Program-made: the position numbers and the translations under genes
Assembly (NCBI GenBank): GCA_030635415.1
Contig: DAOVYW010000096.1
Span: 1 to 8,563 of the forward strand
Source: Candidatus Firestoneibacteriota bacterium
GTDB lineage: Bacteria; Oederibacteriota; JAAXVQ01; JAUVAV01
Length of the DNA stretch: 8,563 bases
Direction of reading: 5' to 3'
Shown: positions 1 through 7,068 of the stretch, piece after piece
Layout: every line of letters begins with the position of its first letter
Position numbering within the stretch: the stretch's first letter is position 1
The notes under the pieces: model-generated
The model's input: only the letters and a program-made list of their open reading frames with translations
The model's database searches: none
What the model was told of the DNA's origin: nothing

Positions 1-534
1 ATTCCCATTGAAAAAGTCAAAGACATGCCCGCCTATCAAGCAATTACGGGCGAAACGACAGAAGAGCAATACTTCACGCCGATCCTCCCATTTCCCGGCA
101 CCAAATATTTCAATCCGTTCAGACCCAGAACATACAAGGCAAATGTGGAAAAAAACCGCAAAACCCATCAGGATCTGACCGAGCTCTGCAAGAAACTGAA
201 TGTCGATGCCGTCATCGTCTTGAGAACAATCGTTGCCTACGAACCGGCGGGAATACAACTTCTCGGTGGGTTGGGTAAACTGCTGGCATCGAAGAAATCC
301 AAGGCGAAACCGCTTGTAGGTACAGCGATCTCAGTTGTCACCAAGGCCGGTAAAAGCGCTGTGTTTACAGGGGCCAAAGTGGAGTTTAAAGGCAAAGCGG
401 TTCCCATGATGCAGACCAGTGTAGTGAACTTTACTGGTGATGACCAAGCCATTCTCGAATCATATAACGATGTCATACAGGCGAGCGCGACTGCTCTCAT
501 AAAGACCATCAACAAAGAACTAGCCGCGAAATAG
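1..534 (+). CDS. Hypothetical protein, 3' part of a gene cut by the window edge
   Basis: The reading frame is open from base 1 (it begins IPIEKVKD before the first in-frame ATG at 25) and ends at TAG 532-534. The gene therefore most likely starts outside the window, and the ATG at 25 has no convincing ribosome-binding site. About 177 residues are visible. The N-terminal part carries a Pro/Phe-rich stretch (FTPILPFPGTKYFNPFRP). It is followed by a charged helix, a hydrophobic strand (VDAVIVLRTIVAY), strand-like segments ending in SVVNFTGDD, and a C-terminal amphipathic helix ending in LAAK. This alternation resembles small alpha/beta periplasmic or lipoprotein-like domains, but no family was recognised and no function is assigned. 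It converges with the carB operon, with the palindrome at 639-672 between them. Confidence 0.7.
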   Translation: MPIEKVKDMPAYQAITGETTEEQYFTPILPFPGTKYFNPFRPRTYKANVEKNRKTHQDLTELCKKLNVDAVIVLRTIVAYEPAGIQLLGGLGKLLASKKSKAKPLVGTAISVVTKAGKSAVFTGAKVEFKGKAVPMMQTSVVNFTGDDQAILESYNDVIQASATALIKTINKELAAK

Positions 535-638
535 CGCCTGATTCCTTGCTGGACAAGAAAACACTGTCTTGGTAATACCGATGCAATTCCGGGCAGGGTA
601 GAGCGCCGATCAGGGCGAAGTACTGATTCTTTCTGTAT

Positions 639-672
639 GTAAAGGGGACGGCCTTAAGACCGTCCCCTTTAC
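639..672. repeat. Long palindrome between convergent genes (AAAGGGGACGG type)
   Basis: The arms GTAAAGGGGACGG (639-651) and CCGTCCCCTTTAC (660-672) are perfect reverse complements, 13 bp each, around an 8-base centre (ccttaaga) that is itself nearly self-complementary. It lies between the left-hand gene and the carB-side genes, which converge on it, so it could act as a bidirectional terminator. No T-tract follows on either strand, which argues against a classical intrinsic terminator. Palindromes of this GGGGACGG..CCGTCCCC style are dispersed in many deltaproteobacterial-type genomes, so a REP-like repeat is an equally good reading. Confidence 0.7.
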
Positions 673-679
673 CCACCAG

Positions 680-807
680 CTATTCTTCGATCGGCTGATT
701 CCAGGGACATTCAAACTGAGTCCAGTTCTTCGCATCAAAGCGCAGGATAGTTTCTCCGCCTTTGTCCATGCTGAGGAAGTTTTTTTAATTTCTTCCACCA
801 GTGTCAT
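680..807 (-). pseudogene. Small coding remnant downstream of carB, frameshifted or recoded
   Basis: Just downstream of the carB stop, an ATG at 807-805 opens MTLVEEIKK and reaches the run AAAAAAAC. A -1 shift there continues in the frame NFLSMDKGGETILRFDAKNW, then TQFECPWNQPIEE, and stops at TAG 682-680. Together this gives about 42 residues. The second frame looks protein-like (acidic, Trp/Cys containing, clean end). Without the shift, the first frame runs through the palindrome into low-quality sequence. The 128-base span fits a single -1 slip. No clear Shine-Dalgarno precedes either this ATG or the internal ATG at 769-767. It may be the decayed tail of a gene, a small gene with a sequencing error, or a recoded peptide. 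No family was recognised. Confidence 0.4.
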
Positions 808-826
808 TATTACTTATACATGTAAA

Positions 827-3800
827 TCAGACCTTTTTCCCGTACCACTCCTGTAAAGGCGAGACGGTTAAGGATGCCGCTTTCCGGGCCTCGATTCCGT
901 TGACCGCGGCCTGGGCGCCCTGCAGGGTGGTAATACAAGGAACACCATGTGCCACAGCCGTGGTCCCAATGGGGCGGACATGCTCCCGGCCCACCGGGCC
1001 AAAGGGCGTGTTAATAATCATCTGGATTTTTTTCTCCCGGATAAGATTTAAAACGCTTCTGGCTCCCTGGCCGATCTTGTCCACCTTGTCAGCCAAAATA
1101 CTGTTGCTCCTGAGCACTTTGTGCGTACCGGGTGTGGCCACCAGGTCAAAACCCATATCGCGGAGTTTCTTAGCAATAAAAACCACATCCCGTTTATCAT
1201 CATCCTTAACGCTCACAAACACCCGGCCGGAGAGCGGAAGAGTCTGTCCGGCCGCGGCCTGGGCCTTGATAAAGGCCATGCCAAAAGATTCATCCATGCC
1301 CATGACCTCGCCCGTGGATTTCATTTCCGGGCCTAAATGGATATCCACGCCGGCAAAGCGGGAGAATGGCAGCACGGATTCCTTGATGCAGAAGTGCTGA
1401 ACGGATTCTGATTCCGTGATACTCATTTCATCCAGGGTTTGGCCGGCCATGATCCTGGCCGCAATTTTCGCCCAGGGCCGACCGGTGGCTTTGCTCACAA
1501 AAGGCACGGTCCGTGAGGCCCGGGGATTAACTTCCAGTACATAAAGGTTACCCCGCCGGACCGCGAACTGAATATTCAGCAGACCGCGGACCCCTAGGGC
1601 CAGGGCGATTCGTTCCGTGTATTTTTTAATCCGATCCATCACTTCTTCAGACAAGGTATGTGGCGGCAGTACGCAGGCCGAATCGCCGGAGTGAATACCG
1701 GCTTCCTCAATATGCTCCATGATTCCGGCTGTCACGGCACGGGTCCCATCGCAAACCGCGTCCACATCCACTTCAATGGCATCTTCTAAAAATTTGTCAA
1801 TCAAAACCGGCTGGCCTTCGGCCGCGTCAAAGGCTTCCTGGACAAAATCCATCAAGGATTGGGGATCATAAACAATCCGCATGGCCCGGCCGCCGAGTAC
1901 AAAAGAGGGGCGCACCAGAACTGGAAAACCTATGGTATTGGCTATTTCCAAAACCTCGTCCCTGGACCGGGCAATCCCGTTTTCCGGTTGCGCCATGTCC
2001 AACTCCAGCATTAGTTTCGCAAATTGATCCCGGTCTTCCGCCCGCTCAATCGCCTCCACGGGCGTGCCCAAAATAGGAGCCCCGGCATCCTGAAGCCGGC
2101 GGGCCAGGTTTAAGGGCGTCTGCCCGCCAAACTGAACAATCACTCCCAGGGGTTTTTCTAAATCTATTATATTCATAATGTCTTCAAAGGTCAGAGGCTC
2201 AAAATAGAGTTTGTCCGAGGTATCATAATCCGTAGATACGGTCTCCGGGTTGGAATTAACCATAATGGTTTCATACCCTAAATCCCGCAGGGCAAAAGAG
2301 GCGTGACAGCAGCAATAATCAAATTCAATCCCTTGCCCAATCCGGTTGGGCCCGCTGCCCAGAATTATGACCTTAGACCGGTCTGAAGATTTATCCATCT
2401 CGTTTTCTTCTTCATAAGTGGAATAGCAGTAAGGGGTATAAGACTCAAATTCCGCCGCGCAGGTGTCTACCAATTTGTATGTTGGCAGCACACCCAGGTT
2501 TTTGCGCTTTTCCCGGACCTCAAGCTCGGTCCGGCCCGTCCAGCCCGCGATCTGCGCGTCACTAAAGCCTTCCTGCTTTATCTGCTTCAGCCAGACAGGA
2601 TCCAAATTCTCCACGGCACGTCCGGTTTCTTGCTGGTCCGAATCAATAATGGTTTTTAATTGGAATAAAAACCAGGGATCAATGCCTGTGATGGCATAAA
2701 GCTCAGAAATAGATACTCCTTGTTTTATGGCCTCCCGCAAGGTAAAGAGCCGCTCCGCGTGCGGAACAGCCAGCCGGGATTTAAGAATTTCCAAAGTGAG
2801 ATCCGTGCCGATTTTAGGATAGTCTTCATACCCGCTGCGATTAATTTCCAGGCTCCGCAGTCCTTTTTGCAAGGCCTCGCGAAAAGTCCGGCCAATGGCC
2901 ATGGTCTCTCCCACGGATTTCATGGATATGCCCAGTTCCGGATCAGCGCCGGGAAATTTCTCAAAAGCAAAGCGGGGGATTTTAACCACGCAATAGTCAA
3001 TGGCAGGCTCAAAACAGGCCATGGTCTTGCGGGTGATGTCATTGGGAATCTCATCCAGGGTATATCCGACTGCCAGTAGGGCCGCGATTTTGGCGATCGG
3101 AAACCCGGTGGCCTTGCTCGCCAGGGCCGAAGAACGGGAAACACGCGGATTCATCTCAATTACCACCAGGCGGCCATCTTGCGGATTAATGGCAAACTGG
3201 ATATTCGAGCCGCCGGTTTCCACGCCAATAGCCCTGATTATAGCTATAGCGGCATTCCGCATCTTTTGATACTCTTTGTCCGTCAGGGTCTGGGCCGGGG
3301 CTACGGTAATACTGTCGCCGGTATGGACACCCATGGGATCGAAATTCTCGATCGAGCAGATAATTACCACATTATCTTTACGATCCCGCATAACTTCCAG
3401 TTCGAACTCTTTCCAGCCAATCACGGACTCTTCAATCAATATTTCATGAATTAAACTATTTTCCAACCCCAGCCGCGCGATCTTCCGAAACTCCTCCTCA
3501 TTCCGGGCCACCCCTCCGCCGGTCCCCCCCAGGGTAAAAGCCGGCCGGATAATCACCGGATATCTGATGGATTCAGCAACTTTGACGGCTTCCTCCAGGT
3601 TGCGTCCCAACCCGCTTTTGGGAAGATTAAGTCCCAATCTCTGAATAACTGCTTTGAATTTTTCGCGATCCTCGCCCCGGTGGATAGCTTCAATGTTCAA
3701 CCCTATCATTTCCACCTTATATTTTTCAAAAATTCCCTGGTTATGGCACTCCACTGCTATATTCAGGCCGGTCTGTCCGCCCAGAGTCGGAAGTACTGCC

Positions 3801-4051
3801 TGGGGACGCTCTTTTTCAATAATCCGTTCCATCACTTCCGGGATAATGGGTTCAATATAGGTACGGTCCGCCATTTCCGGATCGGTCATGATAGTGGCCG
3901 GATTGGAATTGACCAGGACAATTTCATAGCCTTCCGCCTTCAAGGCCTTGCAGGCTTGGGTCCCGGAATAATCAAATTCACAGGCCTGGCCGATCACGAT
4001 CGGGCCGGAACCGATAATTAATATTTTTTTAATATCCGTACGCTTGGGCAT
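827..4051 (-). CDS. carB: Carbamoyl-phosphate synthase, large subunit
   Basis: CarB uses two ATP, bicarbonate and ammonia delivered from CarA to make carbamoyl phosphate for pyrimidine and arginine synthesis in the cytoplasm. The 1074 residues match the usual length (E. coli CarB is 1073). The two homologous synthetase halves are visible. The first has GSGPIVIGQACEFDYSG (about 14-30), GGQTGLN (91-97), the glycine loop GGTGGG (175-180) and EMNPRVSRSSALASKATG (299-316). The second has GSGPNRIGQGIEFDY (565-579), GGQTPLN (642-648) and EVNPRASRTVPFVSKATG (840-857). A C-terminal MGS-like allosteric domain follows from about 940, with TPGT (973-976) and INTPFG (1013-1018). The ATG start is supported by GAAGGAA (complement of 4059-4065) with 7-base spacing. 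It follows carA by 61 bases on the same strand, so the two form an operon. No motif residue appears missing. Confidence 0.99.
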   Translation of the reverse strand: MPKRTDIKKILIIGSGPIVIGQACEFDYSGTQACKALKAEGYEIVLVNSNPATIMTDPEMADRTYIEPIIPEVMERIIEKERPQAVLPTLGGQTGLNIAVECHNQGIFEKYKVEMIGLNIEAIHRGEDREKFKAVIQRLGLNLPKSGLGRNLEEAVKVAESIRYPVIIRPAFTLGGTGGGVARNEEEFRKIARLGLENSLIHEILIEESVIGWKEFELEVMRDRKDNVVIICSIENFDPMGVHTGDSITVAPAQTLTDKEYQKMRNAAIAIIRAIGVETGGSNIQFAINPQDGRLVVIEMNPRVSRSSALASKATGFPIAKIAALLAVGYTLDEIPNDITRKTMACFEPAIDYCVVKIPRFAFEKFPGADPELGISMKSVGETMAIGRTFREALQKGLRSLEINRSGYEDYPKIGTDLTLEILKSRLAVPHAERLFTLREAIKQGVSISELYAITGIDPWFLFQLKTIIDSDQQETGRAVENLDPVWLKQIKQEGFSDAQIAGWTGRTELEVREKRKNLGVLPTYKLVDTCAAEFESYTPYCYSTYEEENEMDKSSDRSKVIILGSGPNRIGQGIEFDYCCCHASFALRDLGYETIMVNSNPETVSTDYDTSDKLYFEPLTFEDIMNIIDLEKPLGVIVQFGGQTPLNLARRLQDAGAPILGTPVEAIERAEDRDQFAKLMLELDMAQPENGIARSRDEVLEIANTIGFPVLVRPSFVLGGRAMRIVYDPQSLMDFVQEAFDAAEGQPVLIDKFLEDAIEVDVDAVCDGTRAVTAGIMEHIEEAGIHSGDSACVLPPHTLSEEVMDRIKKYTERIALALGVRGLLNIQFAVRRGNLYVLEVNPRASRTVPFVSKATGRPWAKIAARIMAGQTLDEMSITESESVQHFCIKESVLPFSRFAGVDIHLGPEMKSTGEVMGMDESFGMAFIKAQAAAGQTLPLSGRVFVSVKDDDKRDVVFIAKKLRDMGFDLVATPGTHKVLRSNSILADKVDKIGQGARSVLNLIREKKIQMIINTPFGPVGREHVRPIGTTAVAHGVPCITTLQGAQAAVNGIEARKAASLTVSPLQEWYGKKV

Positions 4052-4058
4052 CAGAAAA

Positions 4059-4065
4059 TTCCTTC
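4059..4065 (-). promoter_or_regulatory. Ribosome-binding site of carB
   Basis: GAAGGAA on the minus strand lies 7 bases before the carB ATG (4051-4049). It supports that start within the short carA-carB gap, which contains no other recognisable signal beyond A/T-rich sequence. Confidence 0.75.
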
Positions 4066-4112
4066 ACTATTCTTAAAATAGATTTAAAATCCGTCTCTAC
4101 GCCAGGGATATA

Positions 4113-5216
4113 TCACCCGTGTTTTTTATGCTTCTCCATCATCCCGGTAAAACGATCAAATAATCCGGCGGCATCATGGGGCCCGGGCGAGGCCTCGGGA
4201 TGATACTGCACCGAGAAAACCGGCGCTTGCTTATGGCGCAAACCTTCCACTGTATTATCGCTCATGTTCAGATGGGTAATCTCAATTTCCCGGGGCAGGC
4301 TTTCCGCCTGCACGCAGAATCCATGATTTTGAGAGGTAATACCCACTCGCCCGGTAGTCATATCCTTGACCGGATGATTTATTCCGCGATGACCGAATTT
4401 CATCTTAACTGTTCGGCCGCCCAGGGCCAAACCTATAATCTGATGGCCCAGGCAAATACCAAACATAGGGATTTTCCCTATGAGTTCCCGGATAGTCTTT
4501 GCCAGATATGGGACCGCTGCCGGATCACCGGGGCCATTAGATACCATAATACCGTCAGGATGCCCGGATAATATTTCCCCGGCCGAGGTATGCGCCGGGA
4601 CAACTCTCACACCGCAACCCCGGACGGATAATTCCCGGCAGATATTGCTTTTGGCGCCACAATCAATCACTGTTACTTTTAAAACCGGCGAAACGGCCAA
4701 TTGCTTCGGATCACGAAAATCATAAGCTTGAGCACAGGTTACTTTTTGAACCAAATCCCGGCCCGCCATGTGCGGCGCGGCTTGAGCCTTGCTTTTTAAA
4801 GACTCCAGGGATTCATCATTAGTAGTAAGCACGCCATTCATACTACCGGCTTCCCGGATATGCCGGGTCAAGGCCCGGGTATCTATGCCTTCGATTCCAA
4901 TAATTCCCTGTTTTTTTAACCATGCTTCCAGGGAGCCCTGCGAGCGGTAATTTGAAGGCCAGCGGCAAAGTTCCCGGACTATAAAACCAGCCACCTGGAT
5001 GCGATCCGACTCCATATCCTCGTCATTGACGCCATAATTGCCGATCAAAGGATAGGTCATATTTACGATCTGTCCGCAATAAGAAGGGTCAGTCAATAAT
5101 TCCTGATACCCGGACATCCCGGTATTGAATACCACCTCAGCCACTATCTCCCCTTCCGCGCCAAAAGCCCGGCCGCGGAATACTCTGCCATCTTCAAGTA
5201 CTAATAAAGCTCTCAC
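4113..5216 (-). CDS. carA: Carbamoyl-phosphate synthase, small (glutamine amidotransferase) subunit
   Basis: CarA hydrolyses glutamine and channels ammonia to CarB. The 367 residues are in the normal size range (370-390). The N-terminal CarA-specific domain is recognised by LVLEDGRVFRGRAFG, FNTGMSGYQELLTDPSYCGQI (30-50) and the YPLIGNYGVN segment (55-64). The class I amidotransferase domain follows from about 180. It includes VSNGPGDP (225-232), the nucleophile Cys255 in GICLGHQ (253-259), KFGHRGINHPV (273-283), TSQNHGF (294-300), and His339 and Glu341 of the triad in YHPEASPGPHD. The start codon is GTG (5216-5214), chosen because GGAG (complement of 5223-5226) sits 6 bases upstream and MRALLVLEDG is the expected N-terminus. 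It is the first gene of the carAB operon, divergent from the FAD oxidase gene. Confidence 0.99.
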   Translation of the reverse strand: MRALLVLEDGRVFRGRAFGAEGEIVAEVVFNTGMSGYQELLTDPSYCGQIVNMTYPLIGNYGVNDEDMESDRIQVAGFIVRELCRWPSNYRSQGSLEAWLKKQGIIGIEGIDTRALTRHIREAGSMNGVLTTNDESLESLKSKAQAAPHMAGRDLVQKVTCAQAYDFRDPKQLAVSPVLKVTVIDCGAKSNICRELSVRGCGVRVVPAHTSAGEILSGHPDGIMVSNGPGDPAAVPYLAKTIRELIGKIPMFGICLGHQIIGLALGGRTVKMKFGHRGINHPVKDMTTGRVGITSQNHGFCVQAESLPREIEITHLNMSDNTVEGLRHKQAPVFSVQYHPEASPGPHDAAGLFDRFTGMMEKHKKHG

Positions 5217-5331
5217 TAGTTGCTCCGTTTCGTATATTCTTGAAATACGTTAGTCATTCGCTTTTACGTATGTAAATTCTTCATGCTATTTTTCCAATCC
5301 CTCTAAAGCCGAGATATCTATATTATGAGAC
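5217..5331 (-). promoter_or_regulatory. Probable carAB leader and promoter region
   Basis: This AT-rich stretch upstream of carA (minus strand) contains the carA Shine-Dalgarno (5223-5226) and a weak promoter candidate. The candidate is TTGGAA (complement of 5292-5297), 17 bases, then TACATA (complement of 5269-5274). The -10 matches the consensus poorly. Two short inverted repeats are visible: TTTAC-4-GTAAA (5263-5276, overlapping the candidate -10) and CGTAT-9-ATACG (5231-5249). Either could bind a regulator, but neither matches an operator I recognise. No pyrimidine-sensing attenuator hairpin with a T-tract was found. Confidence 0.3.
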
Positions 5332-5360
5332 GTAGGGGGCGTTTAATTAAACGCCCCTAC
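5332..5360. repeat. GTAGGGG-type palindromic repeat unit between carA and the oxidase gene
   Basis: GTAGGGGGCGTTTAA is followed directly by TTAAACGCCCCTAC. The arms are complementary over 14 bp with one bulged G in the left arm. The outer sequence GTAGGGG..C is the same as in the units at 7587 and 7613, and the inner arm differs, as expected for a dispersed REP/MITE-like family with a conserved border and a compensating stem. It lies in the shared upstream region of two divergent genes, about 115 bases from carA and 196 from the oxidase start. Confidence 0.75.
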
Positions 5361-5540
5361 AAACTGCCTTCGAGGTTCAAACAAACGGCTAATATGTTAA
5401 CCAGGAATGCCGAAGACCGCACATTGATCCAGCCATCGCATTTCCCACAAAAATTTTCACTAATATACCATATAAAATCTTTAAATCAAGAGAATTACTG
5501 TTCCAATTTCATGCCTCTCCATGCTAGGATATCCGCCAGG
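5361..5540. other. Non-coding stretch upstream of the FAD oxidase gene
   Basis: With the repeat and the carA leader, this forms the roughly 340-base divergent intergenic region. No convincing small gene or RNA was seen. An AT-rich patch at 5450-5490 contains TAATAT (5461-5466) and TATAAA (5471-5476), which could serve as a -10 element for the oxidase gene. No good -35 sits at 16-18 bases, so the promoter is not assigned. Confidence 0.35.
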
Positions 5541-5548
5541 AAAGGAGG
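5541..5548 (+). promoter_or_regulatory. Perfect Shine-Dalgarno deciding the oxidase start
   Basis: AAAGGAGG is followed after 8 bases by TTG at 5557, in frame with the oxidase. The upstream in-frame ATG at 5521 has only a pyrimidine-rich sequence (cctctcc) before it and would place this site inside the coding region, so the TTG start is preferred. Confidence 0.8.
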
Positions 5549-5556
5549 CTGCGGCC

Positions 5557-7044
5557 TTGCTGATTAAAACCGATCCAAGTGTTATAACCGGGTATTTAGA
5601 AGATGCTTCGGGTTTCACCCAGGGACATGCCGAACGCCTGGTAATTCCCGAGACCGAATCCGAGATCGCTGAATATTTAAAGCAGGCCTCCCCTAAAAAA
5701 GAAAGCATCACCATAGTAGGAGGCAGGACCGGAGTAACCGCAGGATGCATTGCCCGGGGTGGCACCCTGCTTTCCCTGGAACGCCTGGACACGCTCCATA
5801 AGATTGAACTTACCGGAGAAGGCGGCTGGGTAACTCTTGGCCCGGCAGTCCGGCTGGAAACCCTGATATCCGCTGCTGCTCAGGCCGGCCTGATCTACGG
5901 TCCTGATCCCACGGAGAAAACCGGCACACTGGGCGGTAATGCCTCGACCAATGCCAGCGGCGGACGGAGTTTTAAATATGGCGCCACGCGCAAACATGTG
6001 CTGGCTTTGACCGCCGTGCTGTCCACCGGCGAAATCCTGCGCCTGGAGCGCGGCCGATCCCGGACCTCCCCTGACGTCCTGAAATTCCCACTATCCTCCG
6101 GTCGAACGCTGGAATGTCAACGCCCCATGCTTCCTTCTCTGGAAGTGACTAAAAACGCGGCCGGATATTTTTCCGCGCCGAATATGGACCCGATTGATCT
6201 CTTAATCGGCATGGACGGCACCCTGGCAGTGCTAACCTCCCTAAAACTTAAATTGCTAAGCGCACCGTCCGGCAGCTTCACGCTGGCCGTCTTTTTCCCG
6301 GATATATCGAGCGCCATTGATTGCGCCGCGATTATTCGCCGTACTGCCTTAGATTCCTCCTTCCGGTCCAGCCTTGCCCCGGCTTCTCTGGAGTTCATGA
6401 ACCAGCAGGCGCTGGATTTGCTCCGGCCGGAATTTCCCAATATCCCTGATCTCTGCCAGGCCGTATTATTGATAGAACAGGAGTATTCTTCCGGCAAGCA
6501 GGATGAGGCACTTACACAATGGTCGGAATTTCTGGATCAAAGAGGGGTATCGGAAAACATGATCTGGTATGCGGAAACCGAACCGGATGTCCGGCGTTTG
6601 CAGGAATTTCGCCATGCCCTGCCCGAAGCTGTTAACCGCCTGGTTAGGCAGCGCAATTTCCCCAAGGTGGGAACCGATATGGCAGTCCCGGAGAAAGCTT
6701 TTCCTGAAATGCTCAATATTTATCGCCGCGGCCTGGAGAGCCTGGGACTGGAATATTTAATTTTCGGACATATTGGAGAATGCCATCTGCACGTCAATAT
6801 ACTGCCTTGTCAGGCCTCGGAATTCCAGGCTGCCAAAGATCTCTATTTGCAGTTCGCCCGCGAAGCCGTGGCCCGCGGCGGCACGGTAAGCGCTGAGCAC
6901 GGCATCGGTAAAATCAAGCATGCCTTTATGGAAATTATGGTGGGAGAGCCGGGATTGCGGGAAATGGCCCGGGTTAAGCGTGTCTTCGACCCGGCCGGTA
7001 TTCTAAACCGCGGAAACATTTTTCCGGAAAAATACTTGGAATAA
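5557..7044 (+). CDS. FAD-linked oxidase, GlcD / D-lactate dehydrogenase type
   Basis: A flavoprotein dehydrogenase of the family that oxidises 2-hydroxy acids such as glycolate or D-lactate, probably in the cytoplasm or at the inner membrane face. With the TTG start it has 495 residues, typical for the family. The N-terminal FAD-binding (PCMH-type) domain shows VGGRTGVTAGC (54-64), YGPDPTEKTGTLGGNASTNASG (114-135) and KYGATRKHV (140-148), then KNAAGY and the LLIGMDGTLAVLTSLKL stretch. The C-terminal FAD-oxidase domain shows FGHIGECHLHVN (403-414), EHGIGK (447-452) and the end motif FDPAGILNRGN. These histidine motifs are characteristic of substrate and flavin binding. No iron-sulfur partner (GlcF or LutA-like) is next to it. 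It is followed after 24 bases by a membrane protein gene, a likely operon partner. The substrate cannot be told from sequence. An extended start at 5521 (507 residues) is less likely. Confidence 0.93.
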   Translation: MLIKTDPSVITGYLEDASGFTQGHAERLVIPETESEIAEYLKQASPKKESITIVGGRTGVTAGCIARGGTLLSLERLDTLHKIELTGEGGWVTLGPAVRLETLISAAAQAGLIYGPDPTEKTGTLGGNASTNASGGRSFKYGATRKHVLALTAVLSTGEILRLERGRSRTSPDVLKFPLSSGRTLECQRPMLPSLEVTKNAAGYFSAPNMDPIDLLIGMDGTLAVLTSLKLKLLSAPSGSFTLAVFFPDISSAIDCAAIIRRTALDSSFRSSLAPASLEFMNQQALDLLRPEFPNIPDLCQAVLLIEQEYSSGKQDEALTQWSEFLDQRGVSENMIWYAETEPDVRRLQEFRHALPEAVNRLVRQRNFPKVGTDMAVPEKAFPEMLNIYRRGLESLGLEYLIFGHIGECHLHVNILPCQASEFQAAKDLYLQFAREAVARGGTVSAEHGIGKIKHAFMEIMVGEPGLREMARVKRVFDPAGILNRGNIFPEKYLE

Positions 7045-7068
7045 ACCCGGGAAACCGAAGAATACTAT

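Noticed and set aside
237..515. Minus-strand frame opposite the left-hand gene
   Set aside because: It is fully antisense to the more protein-like plus-strand frame and has no start signal.
639..672. Classical rho-independent terminator
   Set aside because: The stem is strong, but no run of T follows on either strand, so it is annotated as a palindromic repeat instead.
801..1400. Long plus-strand open frame of 199 residues opposite carB
   Set aside because: It lies antisense to the well-supported CarB C-terminal region, has low-complexity Ser/Pro/Thr-rich composition and no ribosome-binding site. It is a shadow frame caused by carB codon usage.
2720..4021. Several other plus-strand frames opposite carB
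   Set aside because: All overlap the CarB synthetase domains with no independent motifs or start signals.
5325..5567. Plus-strand frame of 80 residues over the intergenic region
   Set aside because: Its start lies inside the palindromic repeat, it overlaps the oxidase ribosome-binding site and start in another frame, and it shows no protein-like features.
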